Origin: Streptomyces davaonensis JCM 4913
GTDB taxonomy: Bacteria; Actinomycetota; Actinomycetes; Streptomycetales; Streptomycetaceae
Length of the DNA stretch: 64,000 bases
NCBI RefSeq assembly: GCF_000349325.1
Contig: NC_020504.1
Span: 6,110,053 to 6,174,052, forward strand
Direction of reading: 5' to 3'
The notes beneath the pieces were generated by a model. That model saw only the letters and a program-made list of their open reading frames with translations, made no database searches and had not been told where the DNA came from. Both the position numbers and the translations under genes were made by a program. How positions within the stretch are numbered: position 1 is the stretch's first letter; the number at the start of each line of letters is the position of its first letter. Below, piece after piece: positions 51,976 through 61,308 of this stretch.

Positions 51976-53208
51976 ATGCCAGTTGCCGACATCCCCGGTT
52001 CCAAGTCCATCACCGCGCGCGCCCTCTTCCTGGCGGCGGCGGCCGACGGAGTCACCACCCTCGTTCGGCCGCTGCGGTCGGACGACACCGAGGGCTTCGC
52101 CGAGGGGCTGGCCCGGCTCGGGTACCGCGTCGGGAGGACCCCGGACAGCTGGCAGGTGGACGGCCGCCCGCAGGGCCCCGCGGTCGCCGAGGCGGACGTC
52201 TACTGCCGGGACGGCGCGACGACCGCCCGCTTCCTGCCGACGCTGGCCGCCGCCGGCCACGGCACCTACCGCTTCGACGCCTCCGAGCAGATGCGCCGCC
52301 GCCCGCTGCTGCCGCTCACCCGGGCCCTGCGCGAGCTGGGCGTGGACCTGCGGCACGAGGAGCGGGACGGCCACCACCCGCTGACCGTGCGGGCGGCCGG
52401 GGTCGCGGGCGGCGAGGTGACGCTGGACGCCGGACAGTCCTCGCAGTACCTGACCGCCCTGCTGCTGCTCGGCCCGCTCACCGAGAAGGGCCTGCGCATC
52501 CATGTCACCGACCTGGTCTCGGTGCCGTACATCGAGATCACCCTCGCGATGATGCGGGCGTTCGGGGTGGAGGTGACCAGGGAAGGCCATGACTTCGTCG
52601 TCCCGCCGGGCGGCTACCGCGCCACCACCTACGCCATCGAACCCGACGCCTCCACCTCCAGCTACTTCTTCGCCGCCGCGGCCCTCTCCGGTGGCGAGGT
52701 GACCGTGCCGGGTCTCGGTGAGGGCGCGCTCCAGGGCGACCTGGGCTTCGTCGACGTACTGCGCCGGATGGGCGCCGAGGTGGAGATCGGCGCGGACCGC
52801 ACCACGGTCCGCGGCACCGGCGAACTGCGCGGCCTCACCGTCAACATGCGGGACATCTCCGACACCATGCCCACCCTCGCCGCCATCGCCCCCTTCGCCT
52901 CGGGGCCGGTGCGCATCGAGGACGTCGCCAACACCCGGGTGAAGGAGTGCGACCGCCTGGAGGCCTGCGCGGAGAACCTGCGGCGGCTCGGCGTGCGGGT
53001 GGAGACGGGCCCCGACTGGATCGAGATCCACCCCGGCGCCACCCCCACAGGCGCGGAGATCAAGACCTACGGCGACCACCGCATCGTCATGTCCTTCGCC
53101 GTCACCGGCCTCCGCGTGCCCGGTATTTCGTTCGACGACCCCGGCTGCGTCCGCAAGACTTTCCCCGGTTTCCACGAGGAGTTCGGGGCGCTGCGCGCGC
53201 GGTTGTGA
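51976..53208 (+). CDS. aroA: 5-enolpyruvylshikimate-3-phosphate synthase
   Basis: 410 residues from the ATG at 51976; a GTG at 51946 would add ten. Joins shikimate-3-phosphate and PEP, sixth step of chorismate synthesis. Substrate Lys/Ser/Arg in [10 protein letters not shown], the C-terminal [15 protein letters not shown] and [14 protein letters not shown] blocks are intact. The PEP-pocket loop reads DGATTARFL against NAGTAMRPL in E. coli, putting Ala81 at the Gly96 position. The N-terminus is short compared with E. coli. No other shikimate genes are adjacent, so it may be a second copy. Confidence 0.9.
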   Translation: MPVADIPGSKSITARALFLAAAADGVTTLVRPLRSDDTEGFAEGLARLGYRVGRTPDSWQVDGRPQGPAVAEADVYCRDGATTARFLPTLAAAGHGTYRFDASEQMRRRPLLPLTRALRELGVDLRHEERDGHHPLTVRAAGVAGGEVTLDAGQSSQYLTALLLLGPLTEKGLRIHVTDLVSVPYIEITLAMMRAFGVEVTREGHDFVVPPGGYRATTYAIEPDASTSSYFFAAAALSGGEVTVPGLGEGALQGDLGFVDVLRRMGAEVEIGADRTTVRGTGELRGLTVNMRDISDTMPTLAAIAPFASGPVRIEDVANTRVKECDRLEACAENLRRLGVRVETGPDWIEIHPGATPTGAEIKTYGDHRIVMSFAVTGLRVPGISFDDPGCVRKTFPGFHEEFGALRARL

Positions 53209-53218
53209 GGGACGACGG

Positions 53219-53839
53219 GTGAGCTTCAGGCTGACGGGGCCGGTACTGGAGGGCGCGCTGGTGCGCCTGGAACCACTGGAGCGGCGGCATGCCGCCGGGC
53301 TGGCCCTCGCGGCCGAGGAGAACCGCGACTCCTACGCGTTCACCTGGGTGCCCACGGCCGCCGAGGTGGAGGGCTACGTCGACGCCCAGCTCGCCCGCGC
53401 CGCGGCCGGCAGCCTCGCGCCGTACGCGCAGATCTCGTCGGCGACCGGACGCGTGGTCGGCACCACCTCCTACTGGGAACCGCGCTCCTGGCGCACCGAG
53501 GACCGGCTGGACGCCATCGAGGTCGGCTTCACCTGGCTCGCCGCCTCCGCGCAGGGCACGGGCGTGAACACCGAGGCCAAGTTCCTGCTGTTCCGGCACG
53601 CCTTCGAGGAGTGGGACGTGTCCCGGGTCGACCTCAAGACCGACGCCCGCAACAGCCGTTCCCGCGCCGCCATCGAGCGCACGGGCGCCCGCTTCGAGGG
53701 CGTCCTGCGCAACTGGTCCCGCTCCTGGGCCCCGGGCGAGGACGGCCTGCTGCGCGACTCCGCGATCTACTCGATCACGGCCGAGGAGTGGCCGGAGTGC
53801 CGGGCCCGGTTGGAGAAGCGGCTGTCCGGGACGCACTGA
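53219..53839 (+). CDS. GNAT-family N-acetyltransferase (RimJ/RimL-like)
   Basis: 206 residues from the GTG at 53219, 10 bp after aroA. Acetyl-CoA binding region is seen at [29 protein letters not shown], and the RimJ-like tail at [26 protein letters not shown]. Acetylates an amine or protein N-terminus; substrate unknown. Its last 65 bp overlap the convergent LysR gene on the other strand. Confidence 0.85.
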   Translation: MSFRLTGPVLEGALVRLEPLERRHAAGLALAAEENRDSYAFTWVPTAAEVEGYVDAQLARAAAGSLAPYAQISSATGRVVGTTSYWEPRSWRTEDRLDAIEVGFTWLAASAQGTGVNTEAKFLLFRHAFEEWDVSRVDLKTDARNSRSRAAIERTGARFEGVLRNWSRSWAPGEDGLLRDSAIYSITAEEWPECRARLEKRLSGTH

Positions 53840-54722
53840 GCAACTCCTCCCGTACGGCGGCCAGCACCGGGTCGTTCTCCGAGCCCGCCCGGACGGCCGC
53901 GAAGACGTTCCGGGACGGCGGCTCGCCCTCGGTGGGCAGCAGGGCGATGGCGCGGTGCGCGTACAGCGGGCGGACCAGGCGGGGGATCAGGGCGACGCCC
54001 CGGCCCGCCTCGACCAGGGCCGCGAGCGCCGCCCAGTCGTTCACCGCGTGCCGGATGTCGGGGGTGAAACCGGCCGCCGCGCACACCGAGCGGGCCACCG
54101 CGCCGCAACAACTGCGCGCATCCCCGACGATCCAGGGCTCGGCGGCCAACTCCCGCAGCGCGACCCGCCGTTCGCCCACCAGTCGGTGGTCCGCCGGTAC
54201 GGCGAGGTCCAGGACGTCGGTGAGCAGGTCGACGCGGTGATAGCGGCCGTCGGTGTGCGGGGGCGTCGCCGCGAAGTCCACGGCCACCGCCACGTCGACC
54301 CGACCCGCGTCCAACGCGGTGAACAGATCCGGGGGTTCGGCCTCCACGACGTCCACGCGGAGCCGGGGCAACCGCTCGGACAGTGCGCGCAGCGCCCCGG
54401 GCAGGAGCCCGAGGACGCCACTGGAGAAGCAGCCGATCGTCACCCGCGCCCGCCCGCCCTCCCCGTACGCGGCCAGGTCGGCGCGGGCGCGCTCCAGTTG
54501 GGCCGCGATCAGATCCGCGTGCCCGAGCAGGACCCGGGCCTGCGCGGTGAGCCGTACGCCCCGCCCCTCCCGCTCGGTCAGCGGGACGCCCAGCTCCCGG
54601 GAGAGCGCGGCGAGCTGCTGGGAGACCGCCGACGGGGTCAGATGCAGGGCCTCGGCGGTACGGGCCAGGCTGCCGCGGCGGCGCAGCTCCCGCAGGACGG
54701 CCAGGCGGCGCAGATCGACCAT
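53775..54722 (-). CDS. LysR-family transcriptional regulator
   Basis: 315 residues from the ATG at 54722 (an ATG at 54746 is possible). N-terminal winged [42 protein letters not shown]. Substrate-binding domain begins near [17 protein letters not shown] and has two periplasmic-binding-type lobes. Divergent from the RBBP9-type hydrolase gene, with GGACC-AGGC-GGTCC at 54762-54775 between them as a candidate operator. Its C-terminus reads antisense into the GNAT gene. Confidence 0.88.
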   Translation of the reverse strand: MVDLRRLAVLRELRRRGSLARTAEALHLTPSAVSQQLAALSRELGVPLTEREGRGVRLTAQARVLLGHADLIAAQLERARADLAAYGEGGRARVTIGCFSSGVLGLLPGALRALSERLPRLRVDVVEAEPPDLFTALDAGRVDVAVAVDFAATPPHTDGRYHRVDLLTDVLDLAVPADHRLVGERRVALRELAAEPWIVGDARSCCGAVARSVCAAAGFTPDIRHAVNDWAALAALVEAGRGVALIPRLVRPLYAHRAIALLPTEGEPPSRNVFAAVRAGSENDPVLAAVREELLSASRTAASPTGPGTPATPRP

Positions 54723-54761
54723 GAAGGTCTCGCTTACTGGTTCCATCGCGAAAGATTAACT

Positions 54762-54775
54762 GGACCAGGCGGTCC
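54762..54775. promoter_or_regulatory. LysR operator candidate
   Basis: GGACC-AGGC-GGTCC is a perfect 5-nt inverted repeat in the 75-bp divergent gap between the LysR gene and the hydrolase gene. It is short, so confidence is low. Confidence 0.35.
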
Positions 54776-54797
54776 CTGATCGGAAACCATCGGCGCC

Positions 54798-55358
54798 ATG
54801 ACCTCGTACCTCATCCTCCACGGCTGGCAGAACCACCGCCCCGAAGGCCACTGGCAGCACTGGCTCGCCGACCGGCTCACCGGGCTCGGCCATCAGGTGA
54901 CCTACCCGCAACTCCCCGACGCCGACGATCCCGAACTTGACGTCTGGCTGGGGGAGTTGGCCCGGCATCTGCCCGGACAGCAGGTCGTCCTCGCCCACAG
55001 CCTCTCCGCCGTGCTGTGGCTGCACGCGGCCGCCCGCGCGCTGCCCGGACTCGGGGACGTGGACCGGGTCCTGCTGGTCGCCCCGCCTTCCGGGTCCGTG
55101 CTGAGCCGTCACCCCGAGGTCGCCGCCTTCGCCCCGCCCGCCTCGGACTTCACGCTGCCGGGGCCGACCCGCCTGGTCGCGGGCGAGGACGACCCGTACT
55201 GCCCGGAGGGCGCCCGCACCCTGTTCGCCGAGCCGCTCGGCATCCCCTGCGACATCCTCCCCGGCGCCGCCCACCTGGACCTGGACGCCGGTTACGGCCC
55301 CTGGCCCGCGGTGCTGGACTGGTGCCTGGACCCCAATCAGCGGCTCACTCCGGCGTAG
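54798..55358 (+). CDS. RBBP9/YdeN-family alpha/beta hydrolase
   Basis: 186 residues. Small serine hydrolase with HGWQNHRPEGHWQHWL at the start, the nucleophile in VLAHSLSAVLWL, the acid in VAGEDDPYCP and the His in LPGAAHLDLDAGYG. Probable esterase; the physiological substrate is unknown. Divergent from the LysR regulator, which may control it. Its stop overlaps the MFS gene by 14 bp tail to tail. Confidence 0.88.
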   Translation: MTSYLILHGWQNHRPEGHWQHWLADRLTGLGHQVTYPQLPDADDPELDVWLGELARHLPGQQVVLAHSLSAVLWLHAAARALPGLGDVDRVLLVAPPSGSVLSRHPEVAAFAPPASDFTLPGPTRLVAGEDDPYCPEGARTLFAEPLGIPCDILPGAAHLDLDAGYGPWPAVLDWCLDPNQRLTPA

Positions 55359-56574
55359 TGCCGTTCCGCAGCTCCGGAGTGCTGGAGGCGACGTAGGCCA
55401 CCGCCAGGACGCACAGCAGGCCGCCCGTGACCAGGGCGGTCGCTCCGGAGGTCCAGCCGGCCACCACACCGCCGCGCACATTGCCCAGATGCGGTCCGGC
55501 CTGGCCGACGATCAGCTCGGCCGCGGTCACCCGGCCCAGCAGGGCGTCCGGGGTGCGGGTCTGGACGATCGTCGTACGGGACAGCACCGAGACGGAGTCC
55601 GCCGCGCCCGCCACCACCAGCAACCCAAGTCCCGCCCAGGCGCTGGTGGTCAGCCCGAACAGGGTGACTGCCACACCCCAGATCCCGGCCCCGCACAGCA
55701 TGACCGCGCCGGGGCGGGCCAGCCGGGTCAGCCGTCCGGAGAAGGCGGTGGCGGTGACCCCGCCGAGCGCGAAGGCGGACAGGAACAGGCCGAGGGTGCG
55801 CGGATTGCCGCCGAAGCGCTCCTCGTTGACCAGCGGGAACAGGCTCATCGGCATCGCCAGCACGGTCGCCGCGAGGTCGGTGATCAGCGCCCCGCGCACC
55901 ACCCGGTGCCCGCCCAGGAAGCGCAGTCCGTCCAGCACGCCGTGCAGTCCGGGGCGCGACGGCTCGCCCTCCGGCGGCAGCGCGGGCAGGCCGAAGGCGC
56001 CGTAGAAGGCCAGGCCGAAGCTGAGGGCGTCGATCAGGTAGCAGACGCCGATGCCGAACCAGCCGAGGAACAGGCCGCCGAGCGCCGGGCCGATCAGCAT
56101 CATCGACTGGGCGGTGACCTGGTTGAGCGCGAGGCCCGCGGCCACCTGGTCCTTGGGCAGCAGCCGCGGCACGAACACGCCCGCCGCCGGACCACCGACC
56201 GCGCTGAAGGAGGAGCCCGCGGCGACCAGGGCGAGGATCCCGATCACCGGGACGTTCCCGGTGAAGCCCTGCACCGCCAGCAGCAGGGAGCAGACCGCCT
56301 GGCCGATCGTCGCCACGAGGAAGATCCGCCGCCGGTCCCCCCGGTCCACCCACGACCCGGCGAACAGCCCGACCACCACCAGCGGCACCGCCTGCGCGAG
56401 CCCCACCGCACCGCTCCAGACCGCACTGTGCGTCATGTCCCACACCTGGAACATGACCGTCACCACGGTCATGAAGCTGCCCAGGATGGAGGCGGTACGT
56501 CCGATCAGCAGCCGCCGGAAGACGGGGGAGGTGCGCAGGGGCCGTACGTCGACGAGGACACGGGCGAGGCTCAT
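55345..56574 (-). CDS. MFS transporter, EntS/enterobactin-exporter-like
   Basis: 409 residues with about 12 membrane helices. Motif A-like loop VGLFAGSWVDRGDRRRIFLVAT and the opening PVFRRLLIGRTASILGSFMTVVTVMFQVWD mark the MFS_3 branch that includes the EntS siderophore exporter and macrolide exporters. Substrate not readable. Convergent overlap of 14 bp with the RBBP9 hydrolase gene. Confidence 0.87.
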   Translation of the reverse strand: MSLARVLVDVRPLRTSPVFRRLLIGRTASILGSFMTVVTVMFQVWDMTHSAVWSGAVGLAQAVPLVVVGLFAGSWVDRGDRRRIFLVATIGQAVCSLLLAVQGFTGNVPVIGILALVAAGSSFSAVGGPAAGVFVPRLLPKDQVAAGLALNQVTAQSMMLIGPALGGLFLGWFGIGVCYLIDALSFGLAFYGAFGLPALPPEGEPSRPGLHGVLDGLRFLGGHRVVRGALITDLAATVLAMPMSLFPLVNEERFGGNPRTLGLFLSAFALGGVTATAFSGRLTRLARPGAVMLCGAGIWGVAVTLFGLTTSAWAGLGLLVVAGAADSVSVLSRTTIVQTRTPDALLGRVTAAELIVGQAGPHLGNVRGGVVAGWTSGATALVTGGLLCVLAVAYVASSTPELRNGTTPE

Positions 56575-56665
56575 GAGGGCATGGCGAAGCGCGGCGGCGC
56601 GGGCGGGATCATGACGGGGACGCTAACCGGAGCCAGGCTCCGATGGCCAACGAATTACCCGGGGT

Positions 56666-57466
56666 CTATGCCGACTCGTTGAGCAGCCGCGCCAGATGGT
56701 CGTGCCCGGCGCCCAGCAGATCCGGCAGCGGTGCCGCGGACTCGTACCAGCGCTTCTCGTACTCCCAGCACAGCCAGCCGTCCCAGCCGTGCCGGGAGAG
56801 TACCTCCACGCACTCGGAGAGCGGCAGCACCCCGGCGCCCAGCGGCAGCGGGGTGGTGTCGGCGGCCGAGGCGATGTCCTTGACCTGGACATAGCCGAGG
56901 TAGGGGGAGAGGGCCGCGTACGACTCCGAGGGCTGCTCGCCGCCCAGCCAGGTGTGCATCACGTCCCACAGCGAGCCCACGTGCCGGTGCCCGACCAGGC
57001 CCAGTACCCGGATCGCGGCGGCTCCGGTGCGGTGCGAGTCATGCGTCTCCAGCAGGATCCGTACGCCGACGTCGGCGGCGTACTCGGCGGCGGTGCCGAG
57101 CCTGCGGGCGGCGGTGGCGTCGGCGTCCTCGGTGCTCTGGGCGTCCTCGGCGCCGGGGAAGACGCGGACGAAACCGGCGCCGAGATCGCGGGCGAGGTCG
57201 AGCAGGGCGCGGATCTCCGCGACGACGGCTTCGTCGGGGCCCGGGGCACACACCCGCGGGTAGCCCGCGACGCCGACGACCTCGATCCCGGCCGCCTTGA
57301 ACTCGGCGGCGGCCGCGGCCCGTTCGGCCCCGCCGAGCCCCGGATGCACCGGCTCCTCGGGGTGGGCGCGCAGCTCGACGCCGTGATAGCCGTGGGCGGA
57401 CGCGAGCCGCAGCACATCGGCGAGGGGAAGACCGGGGACACCGAGAGTGGAGAACGCCAGCTTCAT
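56666..57466 (-). CDS. Sugar phosphate isomerase/epimerase (xylose isomerase-like TIM barrel)
   Basis: 266 residues. AP-endonuclease-2/isomerase TIM barrel: LAFSTLGVPGLPLADVLRLASAHGYHGVELR, metal Glu in ILLETHDSHRTG, Asp/His in SLWDVMHTWLG, the YVQVKDI strand and final Glu in WLCWEYEKRWY. Acts on an unknown sugar or inositol-like substrate in the cytoplasm. No neighbouring sugar genes except those near 62 kb. Confidence 0.87.
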   Translation of the reverse strand: MKLAFSTLGVPGLPLADVLRLASAHGYHGVELRAHPEEPVHPGLGGAERAAAAAEFKAAGIEVVGVAGYPRVCAPGPDEAVVAEIRALLDLARDLGAGFVRVFPGAEDAQSTEDADATAARRLGTAAEYAADVGVRILLETHDSHRTGAAAIRVLGLVGHRHVGSLWDVMHTWLGGEQPSESYAALSPYLGYVQVKDIASAADTTPLPLGAGVLPLSECVEVLSRHGWDGWLCWEYEKRWYESAAPLPDLLGAGHDHLARLLNESA

Positions 57467-57538
57467 GGTCGCGACTCTACGCGTCTGTGGCGTGTCTCAC
57501 TCGGGGGCGCTGACCCCGCCGCGAGGTGCCGCAGGCGC

Positions 57539-58471
57539 TCACTCGGGCGCGCCCGTCAGATCCAGCCGCCAGTCCTGGCCGTTCAGGTCCTTGCCGAAGG
57601 AGCGGTGGGGTTTCTCGGCGGTCAGGACGAAGCCGTGGCGCTGGTAGAGGCGGCGGGCGGCGGCCAGGACGTCGTTGGTCCACAGGACCAGGTCGCGGTA
57701 GCCGACCCCGCGGGCGAAGTCCACCACGGCGCTGATCAGCCGGTCGCCGATGCCGAGGCCGCGCGCGTCCGGGTCTACCAGGAGCAGCCGGAGCCGGGCG
57801 GTGGCGGGCGCCTCGTCCCGTACGCACATCACACAGCCGACCGGGCGTCCGTCCAGCTCGGCGATCCACACCCGCTCCAGATGCGGGTCGTGGTCCTCGG
57901 CGAAGTCGGCGACGATCCGCGCGACAAGACCCTCGTAGTCGGTGTTCCAGCCGAACTCGGCCGCGTACAGAGAGGCGTTGCGCTGCACGATCCAGCCGAG
58001 GTCCCCGGGGCCCGGTTCGCGCAGCAGCACGTCCTCGCGGCGCGGGGGCCGGCCGTCGGAGAGGATCTCGCGGACGGTCCGCATCGCCTCCGCCAGCCGG
58101 GGCCGGTCGGCGGGCGGTACGGCCGACAGCAGATTGCCGACTGACTCGTTCGCCCGCTCGGCCAGCAGCGTGGCGGTCTCCCGGCCGCGTGCGGTCAGGG
58201 TGATCCGGCGCCGCCGCGGATCCTGCTCGGACGGCGTCCGCTCGACCAGCCCGTCCTGCTCGAACTTGGTCAGGATCCGGCTCAGATACCCCGAGTCGAG
58301 CGACAGCTCGCCGCGCAGATCGGCCGCGTCGGTGCGCGGGGAGTGCGCCAGCTCGTAGAGCACCCGGGACTCGGTGAGGGTGTACGGGGCGTACAGATGG
58401 CGGCTGTAGTCGAGGGCGCCGATGACGTTCGTGTAGAAGCGGTTGAAGGCGCGGATGTCCTGGACTGTCAT
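57539..58471 (-). CDS. MarR-GNAT fusion protein
   Basis: 310 residues from the ATG at 58471. Residues about 1-145: MarR winged HTH (YTLTESRVLYELAHSPRTDAADLRGELSLDSGYLSRILTKFEQDGLVER, wing EQDPRRRRITLTARG). Residues about 155-305: GNAT acetyltransferase (AELDGRPVGCVMCV, LLVDPDARGLGIGDRLISAVVDFA, RRLYQRHGFVLTAEKPH). It probably couples sensing and acetylation. A perfect palindrome at 58499-58513 lies just upstream and may be its autoregulatory operator. Confidence 0.9.
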   Translation of the reverse strand: MTVQDIRAFNRFYTNVIGALDYSRHLYAPYTLTESRVLYELAHSPRTDAADLRGELSLDSGYLSRILTKFEQDGLVERTPSEQDPRRRRITLTARGRETATLLAERANESVGNLLSAVPPADRPRLAEAMRTVREILSDGRPPRREDVLLREPGPGDLGWIVQRNASLYAAEFGWNTDYEGLVARIVADFAEDHDPHLERVWIAELDGRPVGCVMCVRDEAPATARLRLLLVDPDARGLGIGDRLISAVVDFARGVGYRDLVLWTNDVLAAARRLYQRHGFVLTAEKPHRSFGKDLNGQDWRLDLTGAPE

Positions 58472-58498
58472 GTCGGCCCGCTCCCTGGCTGGCTGATG

Positions 58499-58513
58499 TC
58501 TGACTGAGTCAGA
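58499..58513. promoter_or_regulatory. MarR operator candidate
   Basis: TCTGAC-TGA-GTCAGA is a perfect inverted repeat 28 bp before the MarR-GNAT start and 44 bp before the divergent gene at 58557. MarR dimers typically bind such sites in their own promoters. Confidence 0.65.
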
Positions 58514-58556
58514 GATATCGTACGACCACTCCGGCGGCCTGGCTAGGATCGCGCCC

Positions 58557-59156
58557 ATGGGGGCGGACATCGACGGGGTGATCGAGACACGTGAGCCGGG
58601 CGACGTCTGGGAGACCGAGGTCGATCTGCTGGACTTCGGGCTCGGGCGGGAGCGCTACACCTGGGACTGCCTCTTCGGCTTCGGCTCGGGCCTGTGCGTG
58701 GACCGGCCGCTGTTCGACGCACGGGGGCTCCCGGACGACATCTCCGAGGAGATCGCCTCGTGCGCAGGGGACTGGCAGCACAGCCACTCGTACGCCACCT
58801 GGGCCGAGATCGCGGCCGTCGACTGGGACGCCCCGGTGTGCGACACACCGGCCTACGGCTACGTCGGTGAGTGGCGGCCGGGGCTGGACGGTGAACTCGC
58901 CCTGGACGGTGTGGTCTGGGCTTCGTTGGAGATCCTCGACGCGGCGGAGGAACTCTTCGGCGAGGACCTGATGCCGCCGGAGTGGCCACCGGGCGGCGCG
59001 GTCCCGTTCGACGGGGCCGTCTACCGACCGGTGGTCATCACGCCGCGCATGTTCGCCCCACCGGACGGCAGTTGGGGCCCGGTGTGGACGAAGATGCGCG
59101 AACTGGCGGCCGAGTACGGCGACGACAACGTCCGCCTGGTGGTCTGGTTCGGCTGA
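58557..59156 (+). CDS. Conserved hypothetical protein
   Basis: 199 residues, acidic, no signal peptide or membrane helix. Tryptophan-rich stretches such as DVWETEVDLLDFGLG, GEWRPGLDGELALDGVVWASLEILD and WGPVWTKMRELAAEYG suggest a compact cytoplasmic domain. No family recognised. Divergent from the MarR-GNAT gene across the palindrome at 58499, so it could be a target of that regulator. Confidence 0.65.
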   Translation: MGADIDGVIETREPGDVWETEVDLLDFGLGRERYTWDCLFGFGSGLCVDRPLFDARGLPDDISEEIASCAGDWQHSHSYATWAEIAAVDWDAPVCDTPAYGYVGEWRPGLDGELALDGVVWASLEILDAAEELFGEDLMPPEWPPGGAVPFDGAVYRPVVITPRMFAPPDGSWGPVWTKMRELAAEYGDDNVRLVVWFG

Positions 59157-59183
59157 CCGCGGGCCGGCCTTAGGCCCGAACTC

Positions 59184-59774
59184 CTAGTCCACCGGCCGGA
59201 ACACGCACACCTGCGCGCCCGTCTTGGCCGTGGTCGTGGAGACCAGCTCCAGCGGACGCTTGCCGCCGTCCGTGGGGAAGATCGACTTGCCGCCGCCGAG
59301 GAGCACCGGCATCACGATGAGCTGGAGCTCGTCGACCAGGCCCTCCGCGATGAGCGTGCGCACCAGCGTGGGGCTGCCCATCATCGCCAGGTCGCCGCCC
59401 TCGGTCGCGCGCAGCTCCCGGATTCGGTCGACCGCGCCGTCGGCCGGGATCAACTCGGTGTTGTTCCAGGTCGGATCGGCGTCCGACAGGGTGCCGGAGA
59501 CGACGTACTTCTTCAGGGAGTTCATCCGGTCCGCGAAGGGGTCCCCGGCCCGGTCCGGCCACGCCCCGGCCATGGTCTGCCAGGTGCGGCGCCCGAAGAG
59601 CAGCGCCTCGGCGTTCGAGAGCCCCGCGTCGAAGGCGCCGCCGAGGACCTCCGGGTCGAAGTACGGGTGCGACCAGCCGCCGTGCGCGAAACCGCCGTCG
59701 GTGTCCTCCTCGGGACCGCCGGGCGCCTGGACGACGCCGTCGAGGCTGATGAACTCGGTGATGACGATGCGCAT
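59184..59774 (-). CDS. Dihydrofolate-reductase-like (RibD C-terminal type) protein
   Basis: 196 residues from the ATG at 59774 with GGGAG eight bases upstream. DHFR/RibD fold: RIVITEFISLDGVVQAPGG, ALLFGRRTWQTMAGAW, GGDLAMMGSPTLVRTLI and VDELQLIVMPVLLGGGKSIF. This widespread small family probably binds NADPH and reduces an unknown substrate. Not the housekeeping dihydrofolate reductase. Confidence 0.85.
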   Translation of the reverse strand: MRIVITEFISLDGVVQAPGGPEEDTDGGFAHGGWSHPYFDPEVLGGAFDAGLSNAEALLFGRRTWQTMAGAWPDRAGDPFADRMNSLKKYVVSGTLSDADPTWNNTELIPADGAVDRIRELRATEGGDLAMMGSPTLVRTLIAEGLVDELQLIVMPVLLGGGKSIFPTDGGKRPLELVSTTTAKTGAQVCVFRPVD

Positions 59775-59865
59775 GGTGGCCGCTCCCGTGTCTGCTGTCT
59801 GCGTTGTCGTGTCGGCAATGAGACCAGGGCGAACCCCGGAACTCATCGCTACGACGAGGCCGGAT

Positions 59866-60615
59866 TCAGGAATTCGGCAGGAACCGCTCCCGGTAGTGGC
59901 CGTCCAGCACCGTCCTGACGCGCTCCGGGGCGAGGTCGTCGTAGGAGAAGGTGAGCCGGCCGTTGCCGCCGGTCAGCAGGTCCATGGAGTCCTCGCGGGC
60001 GTTGAAGGCGATCTCGACCTGGCCGATGGCCGAGCCGTACTCGGCGGGGAACCACATCTCGATCTCCTGCCAGAAGTTCACCTGCGAGGCGACCGACGAG
60101 CCGGGCGTGCCGCGCTTCATCTCGGCCTCGTCGAAGCGGAACCCGAGGTCGGCGAAGGCCTGGAGGACGACGTCCTGCGGCGCGAGGGCGTGCACGGAGA
60201 ACTCGTCGAAGTCGCCGCGGTCCACGGAGTTGTCGATGGCCAGTTCCGTTCGCACGGCCACCCGGGCGCCCTTGAGCCGCCGCCCGCCGAGCATATGGGT
60301 CAGCGGCATCTCCCAGGGCAGCTGGAACACGACGTCCTTGACCAGCTCCTTGCCCGCGGCGAGCGCGAACGGTCCCTCCTCGGTCCAGGACAGGATGATC
60401 CCCGGGTTGTCCCACCCGGTCTCACTGGCCTCGTTGTCCTCGAACCGCCCGACGACATCCAGCTTCAGCCGCTCGACCAGCACATCAGCGCCACCCCCGC
60501 GCAGCGTGACGGTCGCGGTCAGCTCCTCGCCCGGCCGCACCTCGACCCGGTCCAGCACCGTCTCCACCTGCGGTGCGTTGATCCCGAGCGCACTGAGAAA
60601 CGTACGGAACGCCAT
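59866..60615 (-). CDS. Spo0M-like (SpoOM) arrestin-fold protein
   Basis: 249 residues: MAFRTFLSALGINAPQVETVLD, EVRPGEELTATVTLRGGGADV, ERLKLDVVGRF and LPWEMPLTHMLGGRRLKGARVAVRTELAID match the Spo0M/sporulation-control family with an arrestin-like beta-sandwich and C-terminal extension. In Bacillus the homologue influences sporulation control and cell-division positioning; function in Streptomyces is not defined. Divergent from the DinB-type gene over a region with nested inverted repeats. Confidence 0.85.
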   Translation of the reverse strand: MAFRTFLSALGINAPQVETVLDRVEVRPGEELTATVTLRGGGADVLVERLKLDVVGRFEDNEASETGWDNPGIILSWTEEGPFALAAGKELVKDVVFQLPWEMPLTHMLGGRRLKGARVAVRTELAIDNSVDRGDFDEFSVHALAPQDVVLQAFADLGFRFDEAEMKRGTPGSSVASQVNFWQEIEMWFPAEYGSAIGQVEIAFNAREDSMDLLTGGNGRLTFSYDDLAPERVRTVLDGHYRERFLPNS

Positions 60616-60635
60616 GACGGCAACCCCTCCCCTAA

Positions 60636-60691
60636 ATGATCTCTGCCGTGCGCACCTTATGGTGCGGAACCGGCCATTCGGTAGAGATCAT
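60636..60691. promoter_or_regulatory. Inverted repeats between spo0M-like and DinB-like genes
   Basis: Outer 9-nt arms ATGATCTCT (60636-60644) and AGAGATCAT (60683-60691) enclose the hairpin CGCACC-TTAT-GGTGCG (60651-60666). They fill most of the 101-bp divergent region; operator or attenuator-type structure possible. Confidence 0.5.
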
Positions 60692-60716
60692 CACGGTCTA
60701 TTGATCCACTACTCGT

Positions 60717-61301
60717 ATGACGATCGACGAGGCCTTCAAGAACGACCTCCGCCAGACCCTCCAGGACGCCCGGGAGGCCCTGCTCTGGAAGCTCGACGAC
60801 CTGTCGGAGTACGACGCCCGCAGGCCCCTCACCCCGACAGCGACCAACCTGCTCGGCCTGGTCAAGCACCTGACCGGCGCCGAGGCCCTCTACTTCGGCA
60901 CGGTCTTCCAACGCCCCTGCCCCGCACCCCCGTTGTGGATCATGGGTGAGGCCGAGCCGAACGCGGACCTATGGGCCACACCGGACGAGTCCCGCGAGCG
61001 GATCGTCACCGACTACCGCAGGGTCTGCGCCCACGCCGACGCGACCATCGAGGCGCTCCCGCTCGACACCCTCGGCGAACTCCCCGGCTCCGGCGGCAAG
61101 ACCCTCACCCTCCACCGCGTCCTCACCCACATGATCGGCGAGACCCACCGCCACGTCGGCCACGCCGACATCGTCCGCGAGCTGATCGACGGCGCCACGG
61201 GACAGCGACGCGACGGCACGAACATGGCGCCGGGGGAGGAGGGTTGGTGGACGGAGCACTGGGAGCGGGTGGAGCGGGCGGCCAGGGACGTCAGTTCATG
61301 A
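60717..61301 (+). CDS. DinB/DUF664 family metal-binding protein
   Basis: 194 residues, four-helix bundle with likely metal His residues: GLVKHLTGAEALYFG and HMIGETHRHVGHADIVRELIDG. Related to mycothiol-dependent DinB enzymes and S-transferases; actual activity unknown. Ends 7 bp before the stop of the convergent LacI gene. Confidence 0.85.
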   Translation: MTIDEAFKNDLRQTLQDAREALLWKLDDLSEYDARRPLTPTATNLLGLVKHLTGAEALYFGTVFQRPCPAPPLWIMGEAEPNADLWATPDESRERIVTDYRRVCAHADATIEALPLDTLGELPGSGGKTLTLHRVLTHMIGETHRHVGHADIVRELIDGATGQRRDGTNMAPGEEGWWTEHWERVERAARDVSS

Positions 61302-61308
61302 CCCGCTG

